Origin: an uncultured Acidobacteriaceae bacterium | Lineage (GTDB): Bacteria; Acidobacteriota; Terriglobia; Terriglobales; Acidobacteriaceae | Direction: 5' to 3' | Assembly (NCBI GenBank): GCA_903849645.1 | Contig: CAINJJ010000037.1 | Span: 62,001 to 126,000 of the forward strand | DNA length: 64,000 nt | Part shown: positions 44,846 through 53,834 of the stretch, piece after piece | Layout: the number at the start of each line of letters is the position of its first letter | Position numbering within the stretch: position 1 is the first letter of the stretch | The notes under the pieces: model-generated | Database searches by the model: none | The model's input: only the letters and a program-made list of their open reading frames with translations | Told to the model about the DNA's origin: nothing | Program-made: the position numbers and the translations under genes

Positions 44846-45520
44846 ATGTTTACCGGAATCATCGAACAGACGGGGACGCTCATCAGCCTGGAGAGCCGCG
44901 GCGGCGTTCGCCGCATCACGGTGGAGGCCCCGGGTCTTGCCGGCCGGCTGCGCGAGGGCGACTCGCTCGGCGTCTCAGGCGTCTGCCTCACCGCCCTCGA
45001 CGTTCACCCGACCCTGTTTCACGCTGACCTGGCCCAGGAGACCCTGGACAAGACCTCGCTCGGCGCTCTCGCCCCCGGCGCCAAGGTCAATCTGGAACTC
45101 CCCACCGCAGCCGGCAGCCCCCTCGGCGGGCACATCGTGCAGGGCCACGTGGACGGCTGCGGCGTCATGACCGCCCTTGAGCCGGTCATCCCCAGCGCCG
45201 ACCCCTCGTTTGACCGCGAGACCACCGATTGGACCTTGAAGGTCCGTGTGCCCGACAACGTACGCCCCTGGATGGTGCCCAAAGGTTCGGTCGCCATTGA
45301 AGGCATCAGCCTCACCATCGCGGACTTCGACGGCGAAACCCTCTCCATCGCCATCCTCCCGCTCACCTACTGGCGGACCAATCTGCACACCCTGGCCCCC
45401 GGCGCCCCTGTCAACGTCGAGGCCGACGTGCTCGTCAAACTGGCCCATGCCCAGATCATTGCCGCCAAAAAGCCGGAGATGGACCTGACCGAAGCCTGGC
45501 TGGTGGCCAGCGGGTACTGA
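44846..45520 (+). CDS. ribE: Riboflavin synthase alpha subunit
   Basis: A 224-residue enzyme that dismutates two lumazine molecules to riboflavin. It starts with the family hallmark MFTGIIEQTGTL and has two lumazine-binding repeats, the first with VSGVCLTAL and GGHIVQGHVDG, the second with VAIEGISLTI and LPLTYWRTNL. The ATG at 44846 was chosen because the hallmark begins there; the track start at 44732 lies inside the CBS gene. Confidence 0.95.
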   Translation: MFTGIIEQTGTLISLESRGGVRRITVEAPGLAGRLREGDSLGVSGVCLTALDVHPTLFHADLAQETLDKTSLGALAPGAKVNLELPTAAGSPLGGHIVQGHVDGCGVMTALEPVIPSADPSFDRETTDWTLKVRVPDNVRPWMVPKGSVAIEGISLTIADFDGETLSIAILPLTYWRTNLHTLAPGAPVNVEADVLVKLAHAQIIAAKKPEMDLTEAWLVASGY

Positions 45521-45735
45521 CATCGGGGCTGCCCCTCGGCGGCCCGTTCCAGACGCACCGCCAGCCGTCCTGAAACATCAGCGCAATCAGCCGGATGGCC
45601 GCGCAACAGCCTCCCATTTCCAGCCGCGGCGCGACTCTCACGCCGCCGGAATTCCCCCTCGAACGATTGGGGCCCATCCCTCGTCTATTGTGCGGGGAAG
45701 ACTGTTAACCTTGAGCTAGAAACCGAACGGGGGGA

Positions 45736-46980
45736 ATGGCTGGCGCCGCATCGGGCGCTGGACCGCCAACTGAGCCTATGGCAGAGTTCGTCATCAAACT
45801 GGCCGATGAACGTGGCCGCGTGCAGGAGCAGGTGCAGACCGCCGCCACCGCCGAGGAGTTGCGCGCCCGCTTTGTCCATGCCGGTTACCATGTCTTTTCC
45901 ATCCGCTCCCGCGCCGGCTTTGCCGGCCTGCAGCGCCGCAAGGTCAAGCTCGAGCCCTTCCTGATCTTCAACCAGCAGTTCCTCACCCTGGTACGCGCCG
46001 GCCTGCCCATCCTCGGCTCGCTCAAGATGCTGGCCAAGAACCAGAAGAACGCCCACTTCTCCGCGCAGTTGGATGACGTGGCGGCACGGGTCAAAACCGG
46101 CGAGTCGCTCTCTTCCGCCTTCGAGGCGCAGAGCGGCTTTCCCATCATGTACACGACCACCCTGCTGGCCGGCGAGCGCTCGGGCAACCTGCAGGAAGTG
46201 CTGGAGCGCTATGTAAGCTTTCAGCGCATCTCGCTCACCTTTCGCAAAAAACTCGTGGCCTCCCTCATCTACCCCGGAGTGCTGCTGACGCTCGTCTTTG
46301 GCCTCATGTTTTTCATGTTCGCCGTGGTGGTGCCGCAGTTTGCCGTCCTCTATGACCAGATGGGCTCCAAGCTGCCGGCCATGACCACCTATCTGCTCGA
46401 TTTCGGCAAGTGGCTCAATCACAACCTGCTCTGGATCTTTCTCATCCTGGGCGGAATCGGCGCCGGCGGCTACCGCTTCTCCAGCACTGAACGCGGCCGC
46501 GACTTCATCGACGGCTTCCGCATCCGCCTGCCCATCTTTGGCAAGATCTGGCTCAAGTACCAGGTGGCGCTGTTCTCCCGGACGCTCTCCACGCTGCTGA
46601 CCGGCGGCCTGCCCCTGGTGCCCTCGCTGGAAACGGCGGCGCGCTCCATCTCCTCGCGCCGTGTCTCGCGGGCTGTCATTGCTTCCATCACCACCGTCCG
46701 CGAGGGCCAGAGCCTGGCCGACGCGCTCATTGAGACCAAGGTCTTTCCCGACCTCGCCGCGGAGATGATCTCCGTGGGCGAGCAGACGGGCGCCTTGCCC
46801 CAGATGCTCAACTCCGTCTCGGAGTTCTTCGAGGAAGACGTGGCCACGGCGCTCACCGCGGCGCTCGCCCTCATCGAGCCCCTGATTCTCATCATCATGG
46901 GCGTGGTGGTGGTCTTCATTCTCATCTCGCTCTATATGCCCATCTTCTCCTTGGGCCAGGCAACCGGAGGACAGGGATAA
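45736..46980 (+). CDS. pilC: Type IV pilus/T2SS inner-membrane platform protein
   Basis: A 414-residue GspF/PilC-family protein. The two cytoplasmic repeats are seen as FNQQFLTLVRAGLPILGSLKML and LFSRTLSTLLTGGLPLVPSLE, each followed by a membrane region (LIYPGVLLTLVFGLMFFMFAVVVPQF and LILIIMGVVVVFILISLYMPIF). It couples the ATPase to the pilin subunits. The start is uncertain: ATG 45736 has a G-rich leader, while ATG 45778 (MAEFVIKL) fits homologues better. The ATPase gene starts four bases after its stop. Confidence 0.93.
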   Translation: MAGAASGAGPPTEPMAEFVIKLADERGRVQEQVQTAATAEELRARFVHAGYHVFSIRSRAGFAGLQRRKVKLEPFLIFNQQFLTLVRAGLPILGSLKMLAKNQKNAHFSAQLDDVAARVKTGESLSSAFEAQSGFPIMYTTTLLAGERSGNLQEVLERYVSFQRISLTFRKKLVASLIYPGVLLTLVFGLMFFMFAVVVPQFAVLYDQMGSKLPAMTTYLLDFGKWLNHNLLWIFLILGGIGAGGYRFSSTERGRDFIDGFRIRLPIFGKIWLKYQVALFSRTLSTLLTGGLPLVPSLETAARSISSRRVSRAVIASITTVREGQSLADALIETKVFPDLAAEMISVGEQTGALPQMLNSVSEFFEEDVATALTAALALIEPLILIIMGVVVVFILISLYMPIFSLGQATGGQG

Positions 46981-46983
46981 TCC

Positions 46984-48612
46984 ATGGCTGACGCGACCGT
47001 ACTCACGCTGCCCACCGAGCAGGACGAACGCACCCAGGCAGAACTGCTTGCGCGCCGCTATCGCGCCGAGTTCGTCGACCTCAAGAACTTCAAGATCCAG
47101 CACGACCTGTTGCGCACGGTCCCGGTGGAACTGATGTTCCGCTATAACTTCGTGCCCATCGAGCAGCATGAGGATGCCTTGGTGATCGCCGTCAGCGACC
47201 CCTCGCGCCTCATGATTCTCGACGAGATCGCCGGCCTGCTCGGCCACCGCATCGTGGCCCGCGTGGCCACGCTCACGCAGATCACCGACCTGCTCAAAAA
47301 GACCGAGCAGTCGCAGCGCGTCCTCGACGAAGCCAGTGAAGGCCTCACCTTCGACGTGCTCACCGGCGACGACTCCAGCGACGAAAACATCTCCATCGAG
47401 AAGCTCACCAGTGAAGAGGACATCAGCCCCATCATCCGGCTGGTGGATACGACCATCTTCACCGCGCTCGAGCGCCGCGCCTCCGACATCCACATCGAAA
47501 CCAACGATGACTCGGTCGTGGTCAAGTACCGCATCGACGGCGTGTTGCAGCCGGCCATGGCTCCCATCGCCCGCGAGCACCACACCACCATCCTGAGCCG
47601 CATCAAGATCATGAGCGAACTCGACATCGCCGAGCGCCGCGTGCCCCAGGACGGCCGTTTCCGCGTCCGCTACAAGGGCCGCCTCATCGACTTCCGCGTC
47701 TCCATCATGCCCACCGTCCATGGCGAAAACGCCGTCCTCCGCGTACTCGACAAGGAGTCGATGAGCGAGAAGTTTCGCAACCTGACCCTCGATGTCGTCG
47801 GGTTTGCCGAAGAAGACCTGCGCCGCTTCCGCCGCTACATTCGCGAGCCCTATGGCATGGTGCTTGTCACCGGTCCCACCGGCTCCGGCAAGACCACCAC
47901 CCTCTATGCGGCGCTCAACGAGATCAAGAGCGACGAAGACAAGATCATCACCATCGAAGATCCGGTCGAGTACCAGATTCGCGGCATCACGCAGATTCCC
48001 GTCAACGAGAAGAAAGGGCTGACCTTTGCCCGCGGCCTGCGCTCCATCCTTCGCCACGACCCCGACAAGATCCTGGTCGGCGAAATCCGCGACCAGGAGA
48101 CGGCGCAGATCGCCATCAACTCCGCGCTCACCGGCCACCTGGTCTTCACCACTGTTCACGCCAACAACGTGGTCGATGTGCTGGGCCGCTTTCTCAACAT
48201 GGGCGTCGAGGCCTACAACTTTGTCTCCGCGCTCAACTGCATCCTGGCCCAGCGGCTGGTGCGCACCAATTGCGACTACTGCTCGCGCACCGTCTACTAC
48301 GACGACGATGTTCTGCGCTCATGCGGCATGAATCTCGCCGACTGGCATGGCTTTGGCTTCCGCGAGGGCTCCGGCTGCATCGAGTGCGGCGGCACCGGCT
48401 ATCGCGGGCGAACCGCCATTCACGAACTGCTCGACCTGACCGATCCCATCCGCGAGATCATTCTGGAAAAGAAGCCCACCTCCGAGATTCGCAAGCTGGC
48501 CCAGAAAGAAGGCATGAGCTTCCTGCGCGAGTCGGCGCTGGAGCGCGTCCGCCGCGGCCTCACCACGCTCAAGGAAATCAACAAAGTCACCTTCATCGAG
48601 GCATCGAGATAA
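46984..48612 (+). CDS. pilB: Type IV pilus/T2SS assembly ATPase
   Basis: A 542-residue hexameric ATPase of the GspE/PilB family. It has an N-terminal MshEN-like domain (to about 150), SDIHIETNDDSVVVKYRIDGVL, Walker A GPTGSGKTTTLYAAL near 296, the Asp box IITIEDPVEYQ, Walker B ILVGEIRDQETA and the HANN His box. The zinc-binding tetracysteine CDYC...CIECGGTGYRGR is present. No pilT retraction ATPase lies in this window, so pilus retraction cannot be inferred. The start of pilM overlaps its stop by one base. Confidence 0.95.
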   Translation: MADATVLTLPTEQDERTQAELLARRYRAEFVDLKNFKIQHDLLRTVPVELMFRYNFVPIEQHEDALVIAVSDPSRLMILDEIAGLLGHRIVARVATLTQITDLLKKTEQSQRVLDEASEGLTFDVLTGDDSSDENISIEKLTSEEDISPIIRLVDTTIFTALERRASDIHIETNDDSVVVKYRIDGVLQPAMAPIAREHHTTILSRIKIMSELDIAERRVPQDGRFRVRYKGRLIDFRVSIMPTVHGENAVLRVLDKESMSEKFRNLTLDVVGFAEEDLRRFRRYIREPYGMVLVTGPTGSGKTTTLYAALNEIKSDEDKIITIEDPVEYQIRGITQIPVNEKKGLTFARGLRSILRHDPDKILVGEIRDQETAQIAINSALTGHLVFTTVHANNVVDVLGRFLNMGVEAYNFVSALNCILAQRLVRTNCDYCSRTVYYDDDVLRSCGMNLADWHGFGFREGSGCIECGGTGYRGRTAIHELLDLTDPIREIILEKKPTSEIRKLAQKEGMSFLRESALERVRRGLTTLKEINKVTFIEASR

Positions 48613-49544
48613 TGAGATCGATTCTCAGCAAAGGCAAACTCGGTTCCCCGCCCGGCGGCAGGCCTCCCGCGGCGGTGGAACTGGCGCCCCATGGGGTGCT
48701 GGCCGCGGCCTCGCCGGGCCAGGGCCAGCCCCATGTCTACGCATTTGAACCGCTGCCTGCCGGCGCGTTCCTGCCCGGAATCGGCGAGCACAACCTGCTC
48801 AAGCCCGAGGCCGTGGCCAACGCCATTCGTACCGCGCTCGGCCAGGTGGCTCCCCGCACCCGCGCCATCACGCTGGTGGTGCCGGACACCGCCGTGCGCG
48901 TCTTCCTTCTTGACTTCGATTCCCTGCCCAGCCACGCCGCCGAGGCGGTGCCGGTGCTGCGCTTCCGCCTGCGCAAGATGGTTCCTTTCGATGTGGAGCA
49001 CGCCGGCCTCAGCTACCAGGTGCTGGTCGAAAACAAGACCGAGTGCCGGGTCCTGGCTGCCGTCGTTCCCGGTCCCATCCTGGCTGAATACGAGGCTGCG
49101 GTGCGGGCCGCGGGCTACGAGCCGGGCGCCGTGCTTCCCTCCAGCCTGGCGGCCCTGGCGGCCGTGGACTCGGCCGACCCCATGCTGGCCGTCAACCTCG
49201 GCGAACTCGCTCTCACCACTTCCATCACCCACGGGCAGGACCTGCTGCTCTATCGCACCCTCGATCTGCCGGAAGACCCCGCCCAGCGCCTCGAAGAGGT
49301 GCAGCGCGGCATCGCCGTCGCCTCCGCCTACTATGAAGACAAGCTCGGCGCGCGGCCCCGCCAGTTGCACTATGCCGGCATCGGCGGCAGCAGCCAGAGC
49401 GCGGCCCAGGACTTTGCCCGCTGGATCGACAACCCTGAACTGACGGTGACCGACCTCGCGCCCCGTCCAGAAACCGGGGCAGCTACCGCCCTCGGCAACC
49501 TGAGTCTCGCCGGCCTTGCCGGCGCGCTGGCGGGAGCAGCCTGA
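48612..49544 (+). CDS. pilM: PilM-like actin-fold protein
   Basis: A 310-residue cytoplasmic protein in the PilM position. The actin-like fold is suggested by the segments ITLVVPDTAVRVFLLDFDSLP, VPVLRFRLRKMVPFDVEHAGLSYQVL and DPMLAVNLGELALTTSI. Sequence is diverged from classical PilM, and the usual N-terminal GIDIGSSSVKAV-type signature is weak (PPAAVELAPHGVLAA). It is translationally joined to pilB (TAATG) and precedes pilN, which supports the call. Confidence 0.8.
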   Translation: MRSILSKGKLGSPPGGRPPAAVELAPHGVLAAASPGQGQPHVYAFEPLPAGAFLPGIGEHNLLKPEAVANAIRTALGQVAPRTRAITLVVPDTAVRVFLLDFDSLPSHAAEAVPVLRFRLRKMVPFDVEHAGLSYQVLVENKTECRVLAAVVPGPILAEYEAAVRAAGYEPGAVLPSSLAALAAVDSADPMLAVNLGELALTTSITHGQDLLLYRTLDLPEDPAQRLEEVQRGIAVASAYYEDKLGARPRQLHYAGIGGSSQSAAQDFARWIDNPELTVTDLAPRPETGAATALGNLSLAGLAGALAGAA

Positions 49545-49548
49545 CGCC

Positions 49549-50340
49549 ATGAGAATCTCGCTCAACCTCGCTACCCGCCCCTATGCCGATATCCGGCCGG
49601 CCATCAAGGGCCTGCGCATCGCCATGGGAGCGCTTGCAGTGATCGCCATCGGTCTTGGCCTCGGCCTGCGCGCCTTCCACCAGAAGGCAGAAGAAGCCCG
49701 CGCCCGGGAGCACTCCCTGGACGCGAAGATCGCCGCCGTGACCCAGGAACGCCTCAACTCGGAAGAGTTGATGCGCCAGCCGGCCAATGCGCAGCTCCTG
49801 CTTCAGGCAGGCGCGCTCAATCAGCTCTTTGACGAGAAAGCCTTCTCCTGGACCCTGGCCATGGAGGACCTTGAAACGGTCCTGCCCGGCGGGGTGCAGG
49901 TCACAACGCTCGAGCCGCTGCGCGCCAAGGACGGCCACATCACCCTCCGCCTGCGCGTCGTGGGTCCCCGTGACCGCGCCGTGGAGCTGGTCAAGAACCT
50001 CGAACACTCCCGCCACTTCCTGCTGCCCAGCATCGTGGGCGAGAGTTCGGAGTCCACCGGCGGACCCACGGAAAAGCTGGAACCCATCTCGGCATCCAAC
50101 CGCTTCAACCTTGACCTGCTCGCCGATTACAACGCCGCCACCCTTGCCGACCCGCGGCCGGCCAAGAAGCATGTAGCGGAACCTGCGACGCCCAAGTCCA
50201 TGGCGGGCCGCTCGACGCCGCCACCCATGATTCAGCCCCGGCCATCCGTCCAGCCCATTCCGGCGCAGCGGCCAAATCGCCCTGTCTACATGCCCCCGCC
50301 CCACGGCAATCCGATTCCCAATCCAGGAGGCCCGCGATGA
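49549..50340 (+). CDS. pilN: PilN-like inner-membrane protein
   Basis: A 263-residue protein opening with the PilN hallmark ISLNLATRP, which binds PilM, followed by one membrane helix (GLRIAMGALAVIAIGLGLGL). A coiled segment and a periplasmic ferredoxin-like domain follow (FSWTLAMEDLETVLPGGVQVTTLEP). The C-terminal 60 residues are Pro-rich and longer than usual. The end overlaps pilO by four bases (ATGA). Confidence 0.87.
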   Translation: MRISLNLATRPYADIRPAIKGLRIAMGALAVIAIGLGLGLRAFHQKAEEARAREHSLDAKIAAVTQERLNSEELMRQPANAQLLLQAGALNQLFDEKAFSWTLAMEDLETVLPGGVQVTTLEPLRAKDGHITLRLRVVGPRDRAVELVKNLEHSRHFLLPSIVGESSESTGGPTEKLEPISASNRFNLDLLADYNAATLADPRPAKKHVAEPATPKSMAGRSTPPPMIQPRPSVQPIPAQRPNRPVYMPPPHGNPIPNPGGPR

Positions 50341-50984
50341 GCAGCCCCGCACCCAATCCGTGGCGCGAACGCCTGGCCTCCCCGCTCACCTGGCACTACG
50401 CAGGCTTTGCGGTGATTCTCACTCTGGTCATCGTTCTCTCCGTACGCTTCGCCCTCGACTGGGCCGCCACCAGCGGCAGCTCCAATGACGCCCTGGCCGC
50501 CAAGCAGGTGCAGTTGAAGGCCCTTGACCTGGAAACCGCTCCACTGCGCGGGCTCGACAAGAGAGTCATCGAGTCGCGTGAGCAGATGAAGGACTTCTTC
50601 TCCAAGCGCATTCCCGCCAGCTATTCCGTCATCGCTACCCGCGTCGGCGAACTGGCCGTCAAGAGTCCCGTCCGCCTGACCCGTGTCCAATATACGCAGG
50701 GCAAGCCGGGCCTCGATCTGACCGAGATCTCCATGGACGCCGGCATCACCGGCGACTATCCGCACATCATGAACTTTGTGAGCGGCCTTGAACGGGACCA
50801 GACCTTCTTTGTTATCCGGGCAATGTCGTTGACCGGCCAGCAGGGCGGAATGGTCAACCTCCGGCTGCGCGTCTCCACCTGGCTCCGGCCCGCGGACGCG
50901 GCCGCCAGCGGCCTGCCCCCCACCCCCCCCCCAGGCGAAACCCCCTCCCCCGCTCCCGCAACCAGCGCAAAGGAGGGCGAATAA
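50337..50984 (+). CDS. pilO: PilO-like inner-membrane protein
   Basis: A 215-residue protein with a short cytoplasmic N-terminus, one membrane helix ([20 protein letters not shown]), a coiled coil and a periplasmic domain containing [28 protein letters not shown], typical of PilO. The tail is Pro/Ala-rich. It partners with PilN to align the pilus machine across the periplasm. Overlap with pilN and a one-base gap to the next gene point to one operon. Confidence 0.85.
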   Translation: MSSPAPNPWRERLASPLTWHYAGFAVILTLVIVLSVRFALDWAATSGSSNDALAAKQVQLKALDLETAPLRGLDKRVIESREQMKDFFSKRIPASYSVIATRVGELAVKSPVRLTRVQYTQGKPGLDLTEISMDAGITGDYPHIMNFVSGLERDQTFFVIRAMSLTGQQGGMVNLRLRVSTWLRPADAAASGLPPTPPPGETPSPAPATSAKEGE

Positions 50985-50985
50985 C

Positions 50986-51612
50986 ATGGCCATGCAGCTT
51001 GGAACCGAGAACAAGCGCCAGGTCTACATCGTCTTCGGCCTGTTTGCGCTCATCGTCATCGCCGGCGGCTGGGAGATTCGCAACTACTTCTTCGCCCCTT
51101 CCACGCCCGTGCCGGTCAAGGCAGCGCGTCCCCTGCCCAATCTCTCCGTCCCGCCGGCATCAGGCGCGCGGGCCGCGGGCCCCGATGCGCAGAAGCTCAC
51201 CAACACCGGCATCGATCCGGCTCTCCATCTGGACAAGCTCGCGCTCGTCGAGCAGGTGGAGTACGCCGGCACGGGCAGGAACATCTTCTCCGCCGAGTCG
51301 GCCCCGGTAGAGATTGAAGCGCCGCTCAAGAGCGCGCGCGAGGAAGCAGCCGCCGCCGCGGCCGTCGCGCCCCCCAGGCCCGAGGCGCCCAAGCCTCCGG
51401 CCATCGACCTCAAGTACTTCGGCTATACCCAGAACAAGGACAAGAGCATCAAGGGATTCTTTGTCCATGGGGACGACATCTTCATGGCCCGGACCGGTGA
51501 CATCGTGGACCACCGCTACAAGGTGGAGTCGATCCTCCCGGCCAGCGCCAGAGTCACGGATCTGGGCTACAACAACACCCAGACCCTGACCATGACCCCA
51601 ACGCCGAACTAG
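50986..51612 (+). CDS. PilP-like periplasmic alignment protein
   Basis: A 208-residue protein with one N-terminal membrane anchor ([19 protein letters not shown]), a Pro/Ala-rich linker and a C-terminal beta domain: [44 protein letters not shown]. The C-terminal domain resembles PilP or GspC homology regions that contact the secretin. It lacks a lipobox, so it is not a classical PilP lipoprotein. The gene order pilM-N-O supports the role. Confidence 0.72.
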   Translation: MAMQLGTENKRQVYIVFGLFALIVIAGGWEIRNYFFAPSTPVPVKAARPLPNLSVPPASGARAAGPDAQKLTNTGIDPALHLDKLALVEQVEYAGTGRNIFSAESAPVEIEAPLKSAREEAAAAAAVAPPRPEAPKPPAIDLKYFGYTQNKDKSIKGFFVHGDDIFMARTGDIVDHRYKVESILPASARVTDLGYNNTQTLTMTPTPN

Positions 51613-51643
51613 GCATCTAACCGCTTGTATTAGTACCCGTGAT

Positions 51644-51688
51644 GGGTGCCCCAGGTCCCGATTCTGGGACCTGGGAAAGCACGAACTC
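51644..51688. repeat. Dispersed GGTCCC-type hairpin repeat
   Basis: CCAGGTCCC (51651-51659) pairs with GGGACCTGG (51666-51674) within GGGTGCCCCAGGTCCCG...GGGAAAGCACGAACTC. It separates the PilP-like gene from the next pseudopilin-like gene. The sequence closely matches the copy at 35216-35257. Confidence 0.7.
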
Positions 51689-51749
51689 AAAGCACGCAAT
51701 CAAGTGGTCAGAGATCTGGCAATTGGAAGGCGATCTACCCACATTCACA

Positions 51750-52598
51750 ATGACCATTGGCACACCAATCCGACAGGCAAAGCGGAAGCCCTCCGAGGAG
51801 GGATACATCCTGGTTGCGGTCATCTTCATGGTGGCGCTGCTCACCATATCGCTCTCCGTCGCGCTGCCCCAGATCTCCAAGGAGATCCAGCGCGACCGCG
51901 AGCTCGAAACCGTGCAGCGCGGCAAGCAATACGCCCGCGGTGTGCGCATGTACTTCAAGAAATTCGGCGCCTATCCGCCCAACGTCGACGCCATGATCAA
52001 CACCAACCAGGTCCGTTTTCTGCGCAAGAAGTACAAGGACCCCACCACCGGCAAGGAAGAGTGGAAGCCCATCCAGTTTGGACAGGCCAAGACCCAGACC
52101 CTGGGCTTCTTCGGGCAGCCCCTGGCTGTCATGGGTATGGCCGGCGGCACCCAGATTGGCGGAATCGTCCAGAACGGCGGAATCGGCGGCGGCTCGATGG
52201 GCGGCCAAAACCCAATTCTCGACTCCACCCCCACACCGGACCCCAACAACCCCACGGCCCCCGGCGCCAGTAACCCCAGCAACCCCAGCAGCCCCGGATC
52301 CGGCACGGACTCATCGAGCCCCACCACCTTTGGTACGCAGGCCTTTGGCGGCATGGGAATTATTGGCTTCTCCCCCACCAGCCCCAAGGGCTCCATCCTG
52401 ACTTGGAGAAAGAAGAACCACTACAACGAGTGGGAGTTTATCTACGATCCGATGACCGAGCGCGGAATGATTCCCGGCAACAACGGACCGCAGGGCGGAC
52501 TCCAGGGCGGCGCTCCCGGCATGCCTGGCGGCGTCAATCTGGGCGCACAACCTCCTGTCGCCGCCCCCGGCCCCTCCCCAATCGCTCCACAACCCTGA
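51750..52598 (+). CDS. Pseudopilin-like protein with Gly/Pro-rich insert
   Basis: A 282-residue prepilin-like protein. EEGYILVAVIFMVALLTISLSVALPQISKEIQRDRELE resembles a pseudopilin helix, and FGAYPPNVDAMI with FLRKKYKDPTTGKEEWKPI matches the GspG-like globular region. The central part is a low-complexity Gly/Asn/Pro/Ser tract (GGIGGGSMGGQNP, NPSNPSSPGSG), and the C-terminus is Gly/Pro-rich. The ATG at 51750 begins the likely leader; no strong ribosome site is seen. The track start at 51639 runs through the hairpin repeat. It closes the pilus gene cluster. Confidence 0.75.
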   Translation: MTIGTPIRQAKRKPSEEGYILVAVIFMVALLTISLSVALPQISKEIQRDRELETVQRGKQYARGVRMYFKKFGAYPPNVDAMINTNQVRFLRKKYKDPTTGKEEWKPIQFGQAKTQTLGFFGQPLAVMGMAGGTQIGGIVQNGGIGGGSMGGQNPILDSTPTPDPNNPTAPGASNPSNPSSPGSGTDSSSPTTFGTQAFGGMGIIGFSPTSPKGSILTWRKKNHYNEWEFIYDPMTERGMIPGNNGPQGGLQGGAPGMPGGVNLGAQPPVAAPGPSPIAPQP

Positions 52599-52667
52599 GA
52601 AGGCTGCCGGGATTCAAGCGCCGCAGCCGGTTCCTGCGGTGTGTTCACGAAATGCCACTCAAGACAC

Positions 52668-52701
52668 AAAGGCCCGCTCCCCAGTTGGGAAGCGGGCCTT
52701 T
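52668..52701. terminator. Bidirectional terminator
   Basis: AAAGGCCCGCT (52668-52678) pairs perfectly with AGCGGGCCTTT (52691-52701), flanked by A- and T-ends. It lies between the convergent pseudopilin-like gene and erpA and can serve both. Confidence 0.8.
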
Positions 52702-52729
52702 CGACTTATCGGATCTCGATGTTTTGAAC

Positions 52730-53101
<372 letters not shown>

Positions 53102-53478
53102 TGAGATCTCCAGTTGGGAAATGAAATGCTTCGTTAACGTAACTCTACTTCTCCAGGAGCATCGTTTCAAGCTCCATCGGAGGATTCATACCGTTAGATG
53201 CGACCAAAACAAAAAGGTCGCACTCAGCCCTGGAATCGAGTCCCCACCGCTGTGAACCTCCCGTGCAATCGGCGGGTTCTGGCGGATGGGCCTGGCGGCG
53301 CCCAAATGCGCTCCAAAAGCAGCCCATCTTGCACAAAACGATACCTGTGATTTTTGTCACCACAGGACCATGCATTCGGGGCTATGATGGTCCCCCGTAA
53401 GGCTCTTGTGTCTGCGGAAACCGACTTACCAGAGAATCCGCGGCGCCCGAGACCAGAATTTCTTTCAGGAGGTAGAGC
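53102..53478. other. erpA divergent intergenic region
   Basis: No gene is seen in these 377 bases. The right half contains a CRP-like site and -10 box facing the small membrane protein gene (see the next entry). The left half must hold the erpA promoter, which I could not identify. Confidence 0.6.
53346..53388 (+). promoter_or_regulatory. CRP/FNR-like site with -10 box
   Basis: TGTGATTTTTGTCACC (53346-53361) matches the CRP-type consensus TGTGA-N6-TCACA at nine of ten fixed positions. A TATGAT -10 box lies at 53383-53388, which puts a start site near 53395 and the site centre at about -41.5, the class II activator position. No good -35 hexamer is present, as expected for an activated promoter. 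The downstream gene starts at 53479. Confidence 0.6.
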
Positions 53479-53754
53479 ATGACAATGCCTGTAATGGCGA
53501 TGTTGGTAGTTTGGGGAACACTGCTGCTGATCACGGTCGTCCTGTATCTGTATCGCGGCCAGTTGACCAAGGACGAAGATGACCAGATCTATTTGGACGA
53601 TGCCTTCTCGCACGAAAAGGCCGCCCAGGAAGCCATCGCCGCCAAGGTCGCCAAGGTTGAGCCTGTGCTCCGCATCTTCAAGTATCTGGTTTTGGCCATG
53701 ACGCTGATCCTGGTCGTTTACTTCATCTACGACGCCATCACGCAGTTCAAATAG
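53479..53754 (+). CDS. Small two-helix membrane protein
   Basis: A 91-residue protein with two predicted membrane helices (MAMLVVWGTLLLITVVLYLY and IFKYLVLAMTLILVVYFIYDAI) joined by a charged loop (LTKDEDDQIYLDDAFSHEKAAQEAIAAKVAKVEPV). AGGAGG lies just before the ATG, so it should be well translated. I recognise no family. The CRP/FNR-like promoter upstream hints at a link to energy or oxygen state. A hairpin terminator follows. Confidence 0.82.
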   Translation: MTMPVMAMLVVWGTLLLITVVLYLYRGQLTKDEDDQIYLDDAFSHEKAAQEAIAAKVAKVEPVLRIFKYLVLAMTLILVVYFIYDAITQFK

Positions 53755-53782
53755 GCAGAACCGCACCACCGAATGCGCTCAG

Positions 53783-53823
53783 ACGGCAGCCGCCAGGCCT
53801 TCAGGCCTCAGGCTGCCGTTTGC
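53783..53823. terminator. Terminator after small membrane protein gene
   Basis: ACGGCAGCC (53783-53791) pairs with GGCTGCCGT (53811-53819), with an inner AGGCCT...AGGCCT pairing, followed by TTTG. It lies between this gene and the convergent VWFA gene and may serve both. Confidence 0.7.
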
Positions 53824-53834
53824 GCTTCAGTTGC

